A DNA stretch of 64,000 nt, taken from the NCBI RefSeq assembly GCF_031326345.1, contig NZ_CP133671.1, forward strand, positions 3,906,001 to 3,970,000, given 5' to 3'. A model generated the notes under the pieces. The model ran no database searches, had not been told where the DNA came from, and was given only the letters and a program-made list of their open reading frames with translations. Shown here piece by piece: positions 36,866 to 45,918 of this stretch; positions within the stretch are counted from its first letter, which is position 1; the number at the start of each line of letters is the position of its first letter. This stretch comes from Aureispira sp. CCB-E (GTDB lineage: Bacteria > Bacteroidota > Bacteroidia > Chitinophagales > Saprospiraceae). Position numbers and translations under genes: made by a program.

Positions 36866-36912
36866 TGTTTGTTTGGCTACGGTGTTACTTCTGCGTGTTT
36901 TCAACAGAGTAA
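36866..36912. repeat. Partial copy of the dispersed repeat
   Basis: The segment tttggctacggtgttactt followed by ctgcgtgttttcaacagag is similar to the core ttagctacgctgctacttcgtgg and right end of the other copies. It lies in the divergent gap between the CHAT and peroxiredoxin genes. Confidence 0.4.
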
Positions 36913-36947
36913 TGGAGGGATAAAAGCAAAATAAGAAGCCTCTTTGT

Positions 36948-36955
36948 TAATTTTG
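36948..36955 (+). promoter_or_regulatory. Candidate -7 box (TAATTTTG) for the peroxiredoxin gene
   Basis: This exact TAnnTTTG match lies 52 nt upstream of the ATG at 37008. A tctttg sits just upstream, too close to serve as a standard -33 element. Confidence 0.4.
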
Positions 36956-37007
36956 TAAATCAACTTGAACTAAATTCGATTAGGATTGTATAAAAAATAC
37001 AAACTAG

Positions 37008-37499
37008 ATGAGCGTAAAAATATTAGAAAACTATATAGAAATGAAAGAAATAGAAATTGGAGATAATTTGCCTGATTTTTCATTGAAAAACCAAGATGAA
37101 GTATTGGTGCATAGTCGAGATTGGATTGGGCAGCCTGTTGTTATCTATTTTTATCCAGATGATTTTACACGAATTTGTACCGCCCAAGCTTGTGCTTTTC
37201 GAAATCGGTTCGATGATTTTGAAGGGTATCATGTAAAGGTGATTGGGATTAGTCACAACGATACGGCGTCGCATAAAAAGTTTGCAACAGCCTATCAATT
37301 GCCTTTTGATATATTAAGTGATTCGAATAATGCAGTGCGAAATTTATTTGCAGTACCCAAAGGCGTTTTGGGATTGGTGTCGGGGCGTGTTACGTATGTT
37401 TTTGATGCGAAAGGAAAACTAGTTTTTAGATACCATGCTGATATAAAGGCTAAAGAACATGTGAAAAAAGCCTTGGAAGCAATTAAAATATATACCTGA
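37008..37499 (+). CDS. Peroxiredoxin (BCP/PrxQ type)
   Basis: The 163-residue thiol peroxidase reduces hydroperoxides using thioredoxin as electron donor. The peroxidatic cysteine is Cys57 in DDFTRICTAQACAFRN and the putative resolving cysteine is Cys62, five residues on, as in alpha-helix-type PrxQ proteins. The usual PKDxTPxCT motif is changed to PDDFTRICT, replacing the proline before the Cys with arginine-isoleucine. An alternative ATG at 37041 would give a start (MKEIEIGDNLPDFSL) that fits the family better. It is cytoplasmic and monocistronic, ending in an unusually long palindrome. Confidence 0.88.
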   Translation: MSVKILENYIEMKEIEIGDNLPDFSLKNQDEVLVHSRDWIGQPVVIYFYPDDFTRICTAQACAFRNRFDDFEGYHVKVIGISHNDTASHKKFATAYQLPFDILSDSNNAVRNLFAVPKGVLGLVSGRVTYVFDAKGKLVFRYHADIKAKEHVKKALEAIKIYT

Positions 37500-37511
37500 T
37501 TGCTCCAATGA

Positions 37512-37553
37512 CTATTTTCTTAGATTACATTATAATGTAATCTAAGAAAATAG
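37512..37553. terminator. 42-bp perfect palindrome downstream of the peroxiredoxin gene
   Basis: The arm ctattttcttagattacatt plus a (37512-37532) is followed directly by its exact reverse complement (37533-37553), with no mismatch and no spacer. It begins 12 nt after the stop codon. As RNA it would form a long hairpin; no immediate T-run follows, though atttttgtttt lies 8 nt beyond. Confidence 0.75.
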
Positions 37554-37660
37554 GAGAACTAATTTTTGTTTTGTATTGTTGGGAAGTTAAAGGTATGCTA
37601 TTATTAGTTACTGCGCATCAATATTCTATTAAAGAGTGTTAATCCTTGTTGATAAATCCT

Positions 37661-37668
37661 TACTTTTG
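37661..37668 (+). promoter_or_regulatory. Candidate -7 box (TACTTTTG) for DUF5683 gene
   Basis: This exact TAnnTTTG match lies 76 nt upstream of the ATG at 37745. A TTG at 37646-37648 lies 12 nt before it, closer than the usual spacing. Confidence 0.4.
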
Positions 37669-37744
37669 CGTTTCTTTGTTACCTATACTTAGAGTTCAAG
37701 GGATAAAAACTTGTTTTATAACAATCAAAATGACGTAAATATTT

Positions 37745-38476
37745 ATGTTTGGGATCAATTTCTTGCAATGGGTGGTTTGTAAAAAGCGTAATTATTGGAG
37801 GCATAGTCTTTGGGTATTACTTTTATTTATTAGTCAAAACAATCTTACTTATGCACAACAAGATTCAATCGTTCAAGAAATCAATACCACTGATAATTCC
37901 GAGTTTTTACGAGAAAGTCGGGCAAGACAAAGGCAATATAAAAAAGAAGCTCGCCGAGAAAGGTTCCTTAGTACACTCCCTAAAAATCATAACCCGAAAA
38001 CAGCGACCCTATTAGCATTAATACCAGGGGCAGGGCAAATTTACAATCGCCGATATTGGAAATTGCCAATTGTGTATGGTGGGCTAGGGGCATTAGGATA
38101 CTTTACTGTAGCCAACTATTCTGAATATGCTTGTTTTCGAAAAGCTTATTTGCATACTGTTGATCAAAACGATCAAACCAATGACAAGTGTTATCGGGCA
38201 CCAGATGCAGATTCTTTGAGTTTGAAAATTTATAGAGACAATGCTCAAGAGAGTGCAGAATTGTTTTTAATAGGTTTGACATTATTTTATGGCTTGACGA
38301 TTATTGATGCTTTTGTAGATGCTCACTTAATGCGATTTGATATTAGTGATGATTTAAGCATGCGAATAGAGCCTAGAGTAGAATATAATTTTGTTACACA
38401 GAACTATGTTCCTAGTGTAGGGTTGGCAGTAATGCCTAGAGTTGCAACCAAACAAGCTTATCCCGTACATTTTTAG
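37745..38476 (+). CDS. DUF5683 domain membrane protein
   Basis: The 243-residue protein has an N-terminal hydrophobic segment (SLWVLLLFISQNN, ending TYAQ), a charged region (RESRARQRQYKKEARRERF), then the DUF5683 core: PKTATLLALIPGAGQIYNRR, WKLPIVYGGLGALGYFTVAN and ELFLIGLTLFYGLTIIDAFV DAH-type membrane segments, followed by a short beta tail. This family is nearly universal in Bacteroidota, often next to chromosome-partition genes; that context is absent here. Function unknown. The start at 37745 places four residues before a plausible shorter start; the first 20 residues are uncertain. Confidence 0.82.
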   Translation: MFGINFLQWVVCKKRNYWRHSLWVLLLFISQNNLTYAQQDSIVQEINTTDNSEFLRESRARQRQYKKEARRERFLSTLPKNHNPKTATLLALIPGAGQIYNRRYWKLPIVYGGLGALGYFTVANYSEYACFRKAYLHTVDQNDQTNDKCYRAPDADSLSLKIYRDNAQESAELFLIGLTLFYGLTIIDAFVDAHLMRFDISDDLSMRIEPRVEYNFVTQNYVPSVGLAVMPRVATKQAYPVHF

Positions 38477-38541
38477 ATAAAAATGAAGAAGGAGTATCTT
38501 TGATTGGATTGAGATTAGACGATGACAACCAAGAGAACGGT

Positions 38542-38910
38542 CTAATTGTTAAAATATTTTTGCATAACGCTTTTTAGGCTTGCTTCATCAATAGGTTTGT
38601 TAATAAAGCCAATTGGATTTGTCTTTTTGGCTCTAGCCAAGGTAGGTTTATCGGAGTTGCCTGTCAAAAAAATAATAGGTATTTGATATTTTTCATTGAT
38701 AATTTCAGCGGTTTCTATGCCATCCTTATTACCAGCTAATCCTATATCCATTAAAATAAAATCTGGGCGTTGAGACTCTAAAAATGCGAGTGTTTCATCA
38801 CCTGTTCGTGCCTCTCCAATAATATCTAATCCTAAATTTCCTAAGATTCGCTCAATGAACATTTGAATAATCATGTCATCTTCAACAATAAAAATTTTCT
38901 TTCCTTCCAT
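38542..38910 (-). CDS. Single-domain response regulator (CheY-like)
   Basis: The 122-residue protein consists only of a receiver domain. The acidic pair is Asp11/Asp12 in FIVEDDMII, the phosphorylated residue is Asp55 in DFILMDIGLAG, the switch Thr is in IIFLTGNSDK and the conserved Lys is in GFINKPIDE. No output domain follows, so it should act by protein contact, as a relay or on a hybrid kinase. No histidine kinase gene is near. It converges with the DUF5683 gene. Confidence 0.92.
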   Translation of the reverse strand: MEGKKIFIVEDDMIIQMFIERILGNLGLDIIGEARTGDETLAFLESQRPDFILMDIGLAGNKDGIETAEIINEKYQIPIIFLTGNSDKPTLARAKKTNPIGFINKPIDEASLKSVMQKYFNN

Positions 38911-39204
38911 TCTTGTTTGAGTTGTTTGTCTTGTATTTTAATAAAGGTAAGTGAGTTTATGGAAATTGTAATTTTTATTTTGACTAGGGAGGGGGTAGTT
39001 CAAAATCAAATTTTAACTAACTAAAGGTGATTCCAAAAATAATTAATAATAATCACTATCAATAATTAATACTTTATTTTTTTATTATTATATCTGTTTA
39101 TAATAAAAGTATATTTTTTGTTTGAATGCATTACTAGAATCAATAAACGTGAATTTCTAGTATTATATAGCTAATAGCACGGGCTATAAATTTTACAAAT
39201 GGGA
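38911..39204. other. AT-rich intergenic region
   Basis: This 294-bp gap between the response regulator and rlmG, both on the minus strand, is extremely AT-rich between 39040 and 39130, with repeated aataataat and ttattattat stretches. No gene, clear hairpin or exact TAnnTTTG box is seen. Confidence 0.4.
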
Positions 39205-40299
39205 TTATTTGCGACATTCATAAATAACAAACTTCTCATTTTCATTGACAACAGTTACTTTAAATAGCAATCGCTGAAGATGCGTCTTGTAGTTTAAGTG
39301 TTTGTTGGCAACTATTATAAAACGACCATTAGGCTTCAAACAATTATAAACCTCTTTGAAAAGTTGTACGCTAGTCTCTATACTTACTTCATATTCAAAA
39401 TGAAATGGAGGATTAGAGAGGACACAATCAAAATAATTCTCCTCAAAAATAGATAAGTCATTATTGCAATGAAAAAAAGTATTATCAGAGCTTAGGTTTA
39501 ATTTAGAAGAGGCAATTGCTAAATGAGAATCGTCTAGTAAATGCAACGTACAGTTGGCATTATTTTGTCGAACCGTAGCGGCAAGTATCCCATTGCCAGA
39601 AGCTAAATCTAAGACGACTTTTTCATTTAAATCAATATCCAAGTTGGCAATTAAGAATTGGCTAGCATAATCAATGTGCTTGGCTGAAAAAACACCAAAA
39701 TACTGCTGATAAGTTCGACCTTGAAAAGGAATTTGGTGCAAAATAGTTCTATCCTCAAACTTTCTTGGAGATTTTAAAATAAGAACCCTTGATTTTTTCC
39801 AAGCTCGACTTTGCTGTACATCCTCAAAAAATGTTGTAGCTATGGTTAAAATCTGTGGGCTAAAGTGTCGGGTCATAAAACCACAAAATAGGACGGCATT
39901 TTGTTTCCATTTAGAGGATAATACTTGTAGATATAGACGAAAAAGCTCTAATGATTTTGGAATTTTTAAAAGCCCAACATCGAATGATTGAATTGGTATG
40001 TTAAATACCGTATAAGAAGAAACATTGGCATCTTTTATTTGGTTGTAAAGTAAATTCTGGCGCAGTGCTTTTTCGTGCGAGTGGTTGGTTTGTATTGTTG
40101 AGGGAGCATAAGCATGAGTCAAACAACTAAGAAAACCAAAACGATCATTTAGGATGGCCAATTCTTTTTGTTCCAAGGTAATGTTTTCCAAGTGTTGTAG
40201 CAAGTGCTCGTCAGCAGCATTCCAAGCTTGTAAATTTCCTTTCTTTGTTAAAGGATAACGCTCGACGGTGTAATGTTTTTGTTGATATTGGAAGTCCAC
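39205..40299 (-). CDS. rlmG: 23S rRNA (guanine-N2)-methyltransferase RlmG-like
   Basis: The 364-residue protein resembles RlmG/RsmC class I methyltransferases, which have a degenerate N-terminal copy and an active C-terminal copy of the fold. The start VERYPLTKKGNLQAWNAADE is typical of RlmG. The SAM-binding site is VVLDLASGNGILAATVRQN and the catalytic N-P-P-F motif is CVLSNPPFHFEYEV, specific for N2-guanine modification. RlmG modifies a guanine in the large-subunit rRNA (G1835 in E. coli). It is cytoplasmic and stands alone. Confidence 0.87.
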   Translation of the reverse strand: MDFQYQQKHYTVERYPLTKKGNLQAWNAADEHLLQHLENITLEQKELAILNDRFGFLSCLTHAYAPSTIQTNHSHEKALRQNLLYNQIKDANVSSYTVFNIPIQSFDVGLLKIPKSLELFRLYLQVLSSKWKQNAVLFCGFMTRHFSPQILTIATTFFEDVQQSRAWKKSRVLILKSPRKFEDRTILHQIPFQGRTYQQYFGVFSAKHIDYASQFLIANLDIDLNEKVVLDLASGNGILAATVRQNNANCTLHLLDDSHLAIASSKLNLSSDNTFFHCNNDLSIFEENYFDCVLSNPPFHFEYEVSIETSVQLFKEVYNCLKPNGRFIIVANKHLNYKTHLQRLLFKVTVVNENEKFVIYECRK

Positions 40300-40393
40300 A
40301 AGAGAAAGATATGTTTAACTATTTTTTTGCGAATGTACTATTTTGAAGCGGAAGATTTAACCTTTTTTTAAAAGTTTCTATAAAAAAAACGAT

Positions 40394-40401
40394 TACTTTT
40401 G
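40394..40401 (+). promoter_or_regulatory. Candidate -7 box (TACTTTTG) upstream of DUF2807 gene
   Basis: An exact TAnnTTTG match lies in the divergent gap, 152 nt before the ATG at 40554. It would give a long 5' leader, in which I see no clear riboswitch. Confidence 0.35.
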
Positions 40402-40553
40402 CCCATCTAATAGATACCTTAATTTTTGAAATTCAAATTTATTTTATAACGGTGAATAGCTGCACGAATTCTAATGACAATATACTTAGGTATATTACGT
40501 ATTGGTGCAACAAAATACCAATTATTATCCAATTTTTTAATTAAATTACAGTC

Positions 40554-41258
40554 ATGAAAACCGTATTCAATTTATCCATTTTTGCCTTATTAATAGTTGC
40601 ATTTTCATCGTGTGACAAAACTAGCCCTACGATCACTAATGGTTACAGTTTGTCGACAATAAACAAGGTCTCAATACAGTGCGCTTGTGATGCAAATATT
40701 TATTCTGGAGCTACCCAAAAAGTTGAATTGACAGGAAGTGAACATCTTTTGGATAGAGCAGAAGTTTATGTTGATGGTACAACTTTGATTGTTAAGATGA
40801 AACCAGGCATTTATAATAATATGGACATTGTTGCTAATATTACAATTCCTACTGTAGAGTTTGTAGAGGTAAAAGGGAGTGGAAATATTTGGGTGAATGA
40901 TTTTTCTGGTTTAGGAGACTTGTCTTTAAATGTGTCTGGCAGTGGAAATATTAGTACAGGAAATCTAGATTTGGGGCAAAACAAATTGATTACAGATATT
41001 TCGGGATCTGGAGACGTAAGTGTTAGTGGTGTAGCAGCTTCTTCTTATATTAAAATATCTGGTTCTGGTAATTATGCAGGCTTTGGAATGCCAGTAGATG
41101 TTAGCGATGTAAAAGTTTCAGGCTCTGGCAATATTGATGTTACGGTTAATAATAGTTTGAGCGTAGATATTTCTGGAAGTGGTAATGTGAGCTATAAAGG
41201 GCAACCTACAGTCAATACAGAAATAACAGGAAGTGGGAGCGTGATCAACGCCAATTAA
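40554..41258 (+). CDS. DUF2807 (GIN domain) lipoprotein
   Basis: The 234-residue protein has a lipoprotein signal (LIVAFSSC). The body is a right-handed beta-helix-like array with repeated G-S-G-N/D/S turns: EVKGSGNIWV, NVSGSGNIST, DISGSGDVSV, KISGSGNYAG, KVSGSGNIDV, DISGSGNVSY and EITGSGSVIN, typical of head GIN domains (DUF2807). These are surface or periplasmic proteins with no known activity. It is convergent with the DUF6089 gene, from which a strong hairpin separates it. Confidence 0.88.
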   Translation: MKTVFNLSIFALLIVAFSSCDKTSPTITNGYSLSTINKVSIQCACDANIYSGATQKVELTGSEHLLDRAEVYVDGTTLIVKMKPGIYNNMDIVANITIPTVEFVEVKGSGNIWVNDFSGLGDLSLNVSGSGNISTGNLDLGQNKLITDISGSGDVSVSGVAASSYIKISGSGNYAGFGMPVDVSDVKVSGSGNIDVTVNNSLSVDISGSGNVSYKGQPTVNTEITGSGSVINAN

Positions 41259-41283
41259 GCTTACCTTTAAAAGTAAAAACTTT

Positions 41284-41321
41284 ACTTCGTGGCTTTTAGA
41301 AACCCTTAAAAGCCACGAAGT
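41284..41321. terminator. Strong hairpin between convergent DUF2807 and DUF6089 genes
   Basis: The 15-bp arms acttcgtggctttta (41284-41298) and taaaagccacgaagt (41307-41321) enclose an 8-nt loop. On the minus strand a T-rich stretch follows, so it best fits as terminator of the DUF6089 gene, and may also stop the converging DUF2807 transcript. Confidence 0.8.
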
Positions 41322-41381
41322 ATTAATAAAACAAAAAAAATATTTCATTATTTGCTTTGGTTTTACCACAATTTACCATGA

Positions 41382-42371
41382 TTAGTAATCTTTTACCAAA
41401 GCTAAGAAACGGCTCTTTTTGAGGTAGAAAGCAAGTCTTATATTAATGGTATAATAAGCATCATTGTCTTTGGGGTCGCCTCTTTGGGCATTGGGTGCAG
41501 TAATATAACCATAGATATTATTGGGATCGTGTTCTACTGAACGTCGTGCTAATGAAGTTGCTAGTTGCGCTGTTTCAGCATTAAAATTTTTCTCAAAAAC
41601 AGCAGGGGCTACATAATCCGTCGAAACATCATCTATATAATCGGTAAAGGTAAACCGATGATTGATTTCTAAAGAAAGTATCCAATCGTGATTGTGTTCC
41701 CATTGCACACCAAATCCCACAGGAATAATAAATTGAACCAAGCTGTAGGTAGGACGCCCCTCAACCAAGCCTTGTCCTTCTGTAGATAAAGGGCGCAAAT
41801 CAACCCAGTCTCCATTGTATTCAGCTTGAGGATTAAAGACCAAAAAGCCTGCTCCAAGGACAATATAGGGAGAAAGTGTATTTTGCTTGGTTTTAGTATA
41901 TCGACTACCCGTTAGTTTGAAATTGTAGGGAATGAATTGGCAACTATTCGTCAATTCAAATACGTGTGTTTGAAAATGCAGATTTCGATAAAATCTAAAC
42001 CAACCGTCTTTATCGCTGTGTGTCGTTGCTGAAAATCCTTTGCCAGCAAATTTATCGTTTCCACTTAAATTAAGATAAGACATTTCCAGTCGAAATGAAA
42101 AATGTCCTCCCATATTATAACGCCCAAAAAAGCCAACAGCAGGACGAATACTAGGCAAATCAGTATCAATGATAAAAGATTGCCCAATGGCTTCTGTCCC
42201 TCCCAAATCTCCAAGGAATTGACTTGTACCAATGTGAAAACCAAGCTCGATGGGGTATCGAGGAATGTAGTGCATCCGTTTCTTTTTCCTCTCTTTGTAC
42301 TCGTAATCTTGAGAATAGCTAGAGATACAGCCCAACAAAAAAAGAAAACAGATAAAGAACTTGAGTCTCAT
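41382..42371 (-). CDS. DUF6089 family outer-membrane beta-barrel protein
   Basis: The 329-residue protein has a signal peptide ending SSYSQ and a beta-barrel pattern of the DUF6089 family: ELGFHIGTSQFLGDLGG, FGRYNMGGHFSFRLEMSYL, THVFELTNSCQFIPYNF, YIVLGAGFLVFNPQAEYN, LEINHRFTFTDYIDDVSTDY and a final strand YTINIRLAFYL. Members are probably outer-membrane proteins with unknown cargo. The gene is single, with a large AT-rich gap upstream. Confidence 0.85.
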   Translation of the reverse strand: MRLKFFICFLFLLGCISSYSQDYEYKERKKKRMHYIPRYPIELGFHIGTSQFLGDLGGTEAIGQSFIIDTDLPSIRPAVGFFGRYNMGGHFSFRLEMSYLNLSGNDKFAGKGFSATTHSDKDGWFRFYRNLHFQTHVFELTNSCQFIPYNFKLTGSRYTKTKQNTLSPYIVLGAGFLVFNPQAEYNGDWVDLRPLSTEGQGLVEGRPTYSLVQFIIPVGFGVQWEHNHDWILSLEINHRFTFTDYIDDVSTDYVAPAVFEKNFNAETAQLATSLARRSVEHDPNNIYGYITAPNAQRGDPKDNDAYYTINIRLAFYLKKSRFLALVKDY

Positions 42372-42804
42372 TGAATATGTGAATTTTTATAGATTGAATA
42401 AACGAGTCTTAATCTGTCTATCTCAAATTCTATAAGGGGAATAAATAGGTAAGGTAGGGTAACGCAGTTTTGAAATAACTTTTAAGAAAAGAATTTTTTC
42501 TGTAAATTATTCGTGAATAACACTACCTATTTGTATTATTAGTTATAGTTTAATGTTAATATATAAAATATAGGAGATGATAGCTTTGTAATGATAAAGC
42601 TGAATGTTAATAGAGGCAAAAATAATGAACAAAATGGACTTAAGCAAACAAAAGTCTTTTTATAAATATAGAGGATAAAAAAAACACCTTTTGTCTTTTT
42701 GCAAAAGGTGTTTTTCAGTATAAAGCAAGTGATTTAAAAAATATATAATAAAAAATGTATTTTATCGACTATTTTGAGAATGCAATTACTTATTGTAGTT
42801 AAAT
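42372..42804. other. Intergenic region upstream of DUF6089 gene, containing the TonB receptor terminator
   Basis: This 433-bp AT-rich gap separates two minus-strand genes. The half near 42680 holds a strong hairpin listed separately. I see no exact TAnnTTTG box for the DUF6089 gene and no coding potential. Confidence 0.4.
42680..42715 (-). terminator. Intrinsic terminator of the TonB receptor gene
   Basis: The arms aaaaacaccttttg (42680-42693) and caaaaggtgttttt (42702-42715) are perfectly complementary. On the minus strand the hairpin is followed by a run of eight T, a standard terminator about 90 nt past the receptor stop. Confidence 0.85.
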
Positions 42805-45387
42805 TTAAAATTCGACGTCTAGACGTACTGTAATATTGGCTGGTGCATCTACCAATGCAGGGCGAATCATGTATTCTTGATTGAGTAGATTTTTGCCTAC
42901 CAAAGAAAGTTTGACGGCTGCAACCTCTTTATCATCCTTGTTTTTGAACGCATAGCGGTATCCTATTCGAGCACCTAAATTCAAAAACTCTCCACTGTTA
43001 AAATTCTCTCTATAATAAGCAATTCCAAAAATATCGTCATTGCCAGGGACATTATAAATAATATCTTCAAATGCCTTGTCAATATTTTCCATTCTACTGT
43101 TGTAGTTCATTGTAAAACCAACTGATAAAGCTTTGTCTTTTAAGAAAAAGGCTTCAATATCAAATTTTACATTGTGGACATTGCGATATTTTAGAACGTT
43201 GTAATTAGAAGTAGAAAGAGTTTGGATTACTGTATCCGTATCCCAGTTTTGGAATTCAGGGGCAATAAAGGTATATCCCGCCAATACATTAAAGCTAACA
43301 GGACCAACATTACCTGTTCCCATCAGACTGAGCTCAAAACCTCTAATTCTTGTATCGTCCACATTGATGGATTGAAAGAAAATATTACTAGCACTAGTTG
43401 CAGTAGGATCACCACCACCAAAAGTGAATTCCATCATATCTTGATACTCTGTCCAGAATCCTGATAAATCGACAAAACCTTTCCAATTGCCAATTTTAAA
43501 CCCTTGTTTAATTCCAATTTCAGCAGACCAACCTGATTCAGGGCGCAATTGAGGATTGGCTAAGATAGTTAAACGGTTAGAGCCACTACCAACTTGGGTC
43601 GTAATGTATCGCTCTGCAATTGTTGGGTAACGATAACCTTCGCCCCAAGATGCTCTAAGAAAAGTAAAGGGAGTTAACTCATAATTTAAACCTATGCGAA
43701 AACGAGGTCTAGGAACGCCAGTGCTATCAATAGAATTTGGCTCTGGATTTTTAACCAGCTGATCATTTCTAGCATCTACTTGAATAGAGTCAGGGCTTTC
43801 GATATTGAATACTTCCCAACGTACTCCAAATGTGATATTCAGTTTGGTATTATCTGAATTCTCACCTTTAATCAAGCCTTGCTCTCCTTGAATGTAAGCG
43901 CCTGCATTATAAATATTGTAATCAGCATTCCCAAATAGTTGGGAACGAGAGAAAGTATAAGTACCAACAGCCCCAGCTACCAATTTAAAATCCCCAAAGA
44001 AAGAAGATTCTACTTTAAATTTTCGTTGATATTGATACTCCCCATAAGCCAAATGCGATAAGTTAGATTGATCTTGACCATTTTGGTTGTTGACATAGTA
44101 ATAACGAGTTTGCAATCTATGGCGACCGTCTTTGTTGTCATAAGCCGTCAAAAATGGATCAACGTTAAATCGCAGAATAGTAGATTCCGTAATACTTCCT
44201 GCCAAAGGCTCGTAAATATGCCCCGCGTCATTAGAACCTGCAAAACCTGCTAAGTATTTTCCAGTATTATTCCATAAGAAAAAGCTAGAAGATTGACCAT
44301 AGTTAAAATTCAAGTTGATCCCCGCATTAACTTTAGTGCTAAAACGATATCTGTTATTGGCATTGATACGAAACTTTCGTTCGTAAGATCCTGCACGATA
44401 AGAATCTTGATAAAAATAATTCCCACCTAAAGTTAAGTCATACTTTCCAAATTTGCGTCTATGAGCAAATTGCACACCCAATTCAATTGGCTTTCTATAA
44501 CCATTGCGACCAGATAAAAGTTGAGGGCTAATGGTGTCAGGATCGTTTGGATCATTGCTGCCAGCATCCCAAACTTCTATGGAATCTCTGTTCCACCAAG
44601 CCGTTTCAGCACGAGCAGGATCTAAAAAAGACGTTTGAAATACCGAAACTTTGGTAAATGGTTTGTTTTTGGCGTAGGCGGTACGGATATTAATAATTCC
44701 ATTCAAAGCAGAGGAACCATACAAGGCAGAAGCAGCTCCTTTAACAACTTCAATCTGAGAAATGTTTTCAACTGGAATATCACGCCAGTTGGGTTGTCCG
44801 GCATCTCCTGTTAGCAAGGGAAGGTCATCAACTAACAACAAAACACGACTTCCTGCACCATAAGAAAAACCAGATCCACCTCGAATATTGGCTTGCCCAT
44901 CTACAACAGACACTCCAGGGACTTTGTCTACGACTTCATCTACTTTTGTGGCGTTTGTATTATCTACCAAATCAGGTTTTACGACATCAATAGAAATCGA
45001 TGATTTACCAACAGAGGTTTCAAATCTAGAGGCAGTTTTGGTGACGACTTTCAATACATTGACCTCTTCGGTCATATTGATGTTTAGTTCCAATGTCTGA
45101 CCATCTTTGATGGTGATTTCTTTTTGATACGTAGCATATCCCATATAGCTACAGGTCAAATCGTAAGTACCTGCAGGAACAGATATTTGATAAGCTCCTT
45201 CTATAACATCAGAAGAACCTCCAGTTACAAAATTGCCCTCTTTATCATTGATGCGAATTTCAGCTCCTAGCATAGGTTCATTTTCGACCGAATCTATCAA
45301 AATTCCCTTGATGGTTCCTTGTCCTAAAACAGCAGAACTCATCATTATTAGGACTATGCTCAGCAGCCAGTATAGTTGTCTTTTCAT
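42805..45387 (-). CDS. TonB-dependent receptor
   Basis: The 860-residue outer-membrane receptor has a signal peptide ending VLGQ, an N-terminal carboxypeptidase-regulatory-like domain (GTIKGILIDSVENEPMLGAE, to about residue 105), a plug domain with VDKVPGVSVVDGQANIRGGS and IEVVKGAASALYGSSALNGI, and a 22-strand barrel ending in the typical aromatic NITVRLDVEF. It transports a ligand powered by TonB-ExbBD. The substrate is not deducible: no SusD partner, siderophore or vitamin gene lies beside it. It appears monocistronic with its own terminator. Confidence 0.93.
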   Translation of the reverse strand: MKRQLYWLLSIVLIMMSSAVLGQGTIKGILIDSVENEPMLGAEIRINDKEGNFVTGGSSDVIEGAYQISVPAGTYDLTCSYMGYATYQKEITIKDGQTLELNINMTEEVNVLKVVTKTASRFETSVGKSSISIDVVKPDLVDNTNATKVDEVVDKVPGVSVVDGQANIRGGSGFSYGAGSRVLLLVDDLPLLTGDAGQPNWRDIPVENISQIEVVKGAASALYGSSALNGIINIRTAYAKNKPFTKVSVFQTSFLDPARAETAWWNRDSIEVWDAGSNDPNDPDTISPQLLSGRNGYRKPIELGVQFAHRRKFGKYDLTLGGNYFYQDSYRAGSYERKFRINANNRYRFSTKVNAGINLNFNYGQSSSFFLWNNTGKYLAGFAGSNDAGHIYEPLAGSITESTILRFNVDPFLTAYDNKDGRHRLQTRYYYVNNQNGQDQSNLSHLAYGEYQYQRKFKVESSFFGDFKLVAGAVGTYTFSRSQLFGNADYNIYNAGAYIQGEQGLIKGENSDNTKLNITFGVRWEVFNIESPDSIQVDARNDQLVKNPEPNSIDSTGVPRPRFRIGLNYELTPFTFLRASWGEGYRYPTIAERYITTQVGSGSNRLTILANPQLRPESGWSAEIGIKQGFKIGNWKGFVDLSGFWTEYQDMMEFTFGGGDPTATSASNIFFQSINVDDTRIRGFELSLMGTGNVGPVSFNVLAGYTFIAPEFQNWDTDTVIQTLSTSNYNVLKYRNVHNVKFDIEAFFLKDKALSVGFTMNYNSRMENIDKAFEDIIYNVPGNDDIFGIAYYRENFNSGEFLNLGARIGYRYAFKNKDDKEVAAVKLSLVGKNLLNQEYMIRPALVDAPANITVRLDVEF

Positions 45388-45918
45388 AAGTCTTTTTTAT
45401 AATTGAATTAATTAAAAAATAGTACGTTTCGTAGTCAATACAATATTGGTTTTTTCGGAGCGAAACGTGAATTTTTTGACTTTAAAATCAAGTAAAAATA
45501 GTACAATATTTGTTTTTCGCAAGCTAAAAATTAAATATCCTACTTAAAAGAAAGCCCAAAATGAAGAAACAAAGGCTACAAAAAGAGGGGCAGTTTACTC
45601 AATAAGAAATAAAAAAAATGATATACTGTGTTTTGAAAGCGAGTTGTTTAGAGTTTGTTTTTTTTGTTATTTTTTGAAGTTAATGGAACCTTTATAGAGT
45701 ACAAAAAAGATTTTTAAGTTTAATTCGAATATTTTTCCATATTGGTGAAAATAACGATTTCTCTAAGCTCAACGTTGGCGGATTGCTTTTAAACAAAAGG
45801 TTAAAAAAAAGTGTTAAAGAATGCTTAAACTCTCAAATAAACCACTATTTTTGTTGGGATTGAGGACAGAATCTCTAAAATCGAACCTATTTATTAAAAA
45901 AAAATTAAAGTTTTCTTT
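45388..45918. other. Intergenic region between divergent TonB receptor and T9SS protein genes
   Basis: This 531-bp gap carries an 8-bp inverted repeat, acgtttcg (45424-45431) and cgaaacgt (45461-45468), 37-81 nt upstream of the receptor start, a possible operator. The right part holds the -7 box at 45846. The middle (45540-45780) shows nothing notable. Confidence 0.4.
45846..45853 (+). promoter_or_regulatory. Candidate -7 box (TATTTTTG) for the T9SS module protein
   Basis: This exact TAnnTTTG match lies 65 nt upstream of the ATG at 45919. No clear TTG element is seen 17-23 bp upstream. Confidence 0.45.

Noticed and set aside
40681-41250. Tandem repeat DNA in the DUF2807 gene as a mobile or CRISPR-like array
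   Set aside because: The repeats encode the G-S-G-N turns of a beta-helix protein and vary in spacing as expected for protein repeats.
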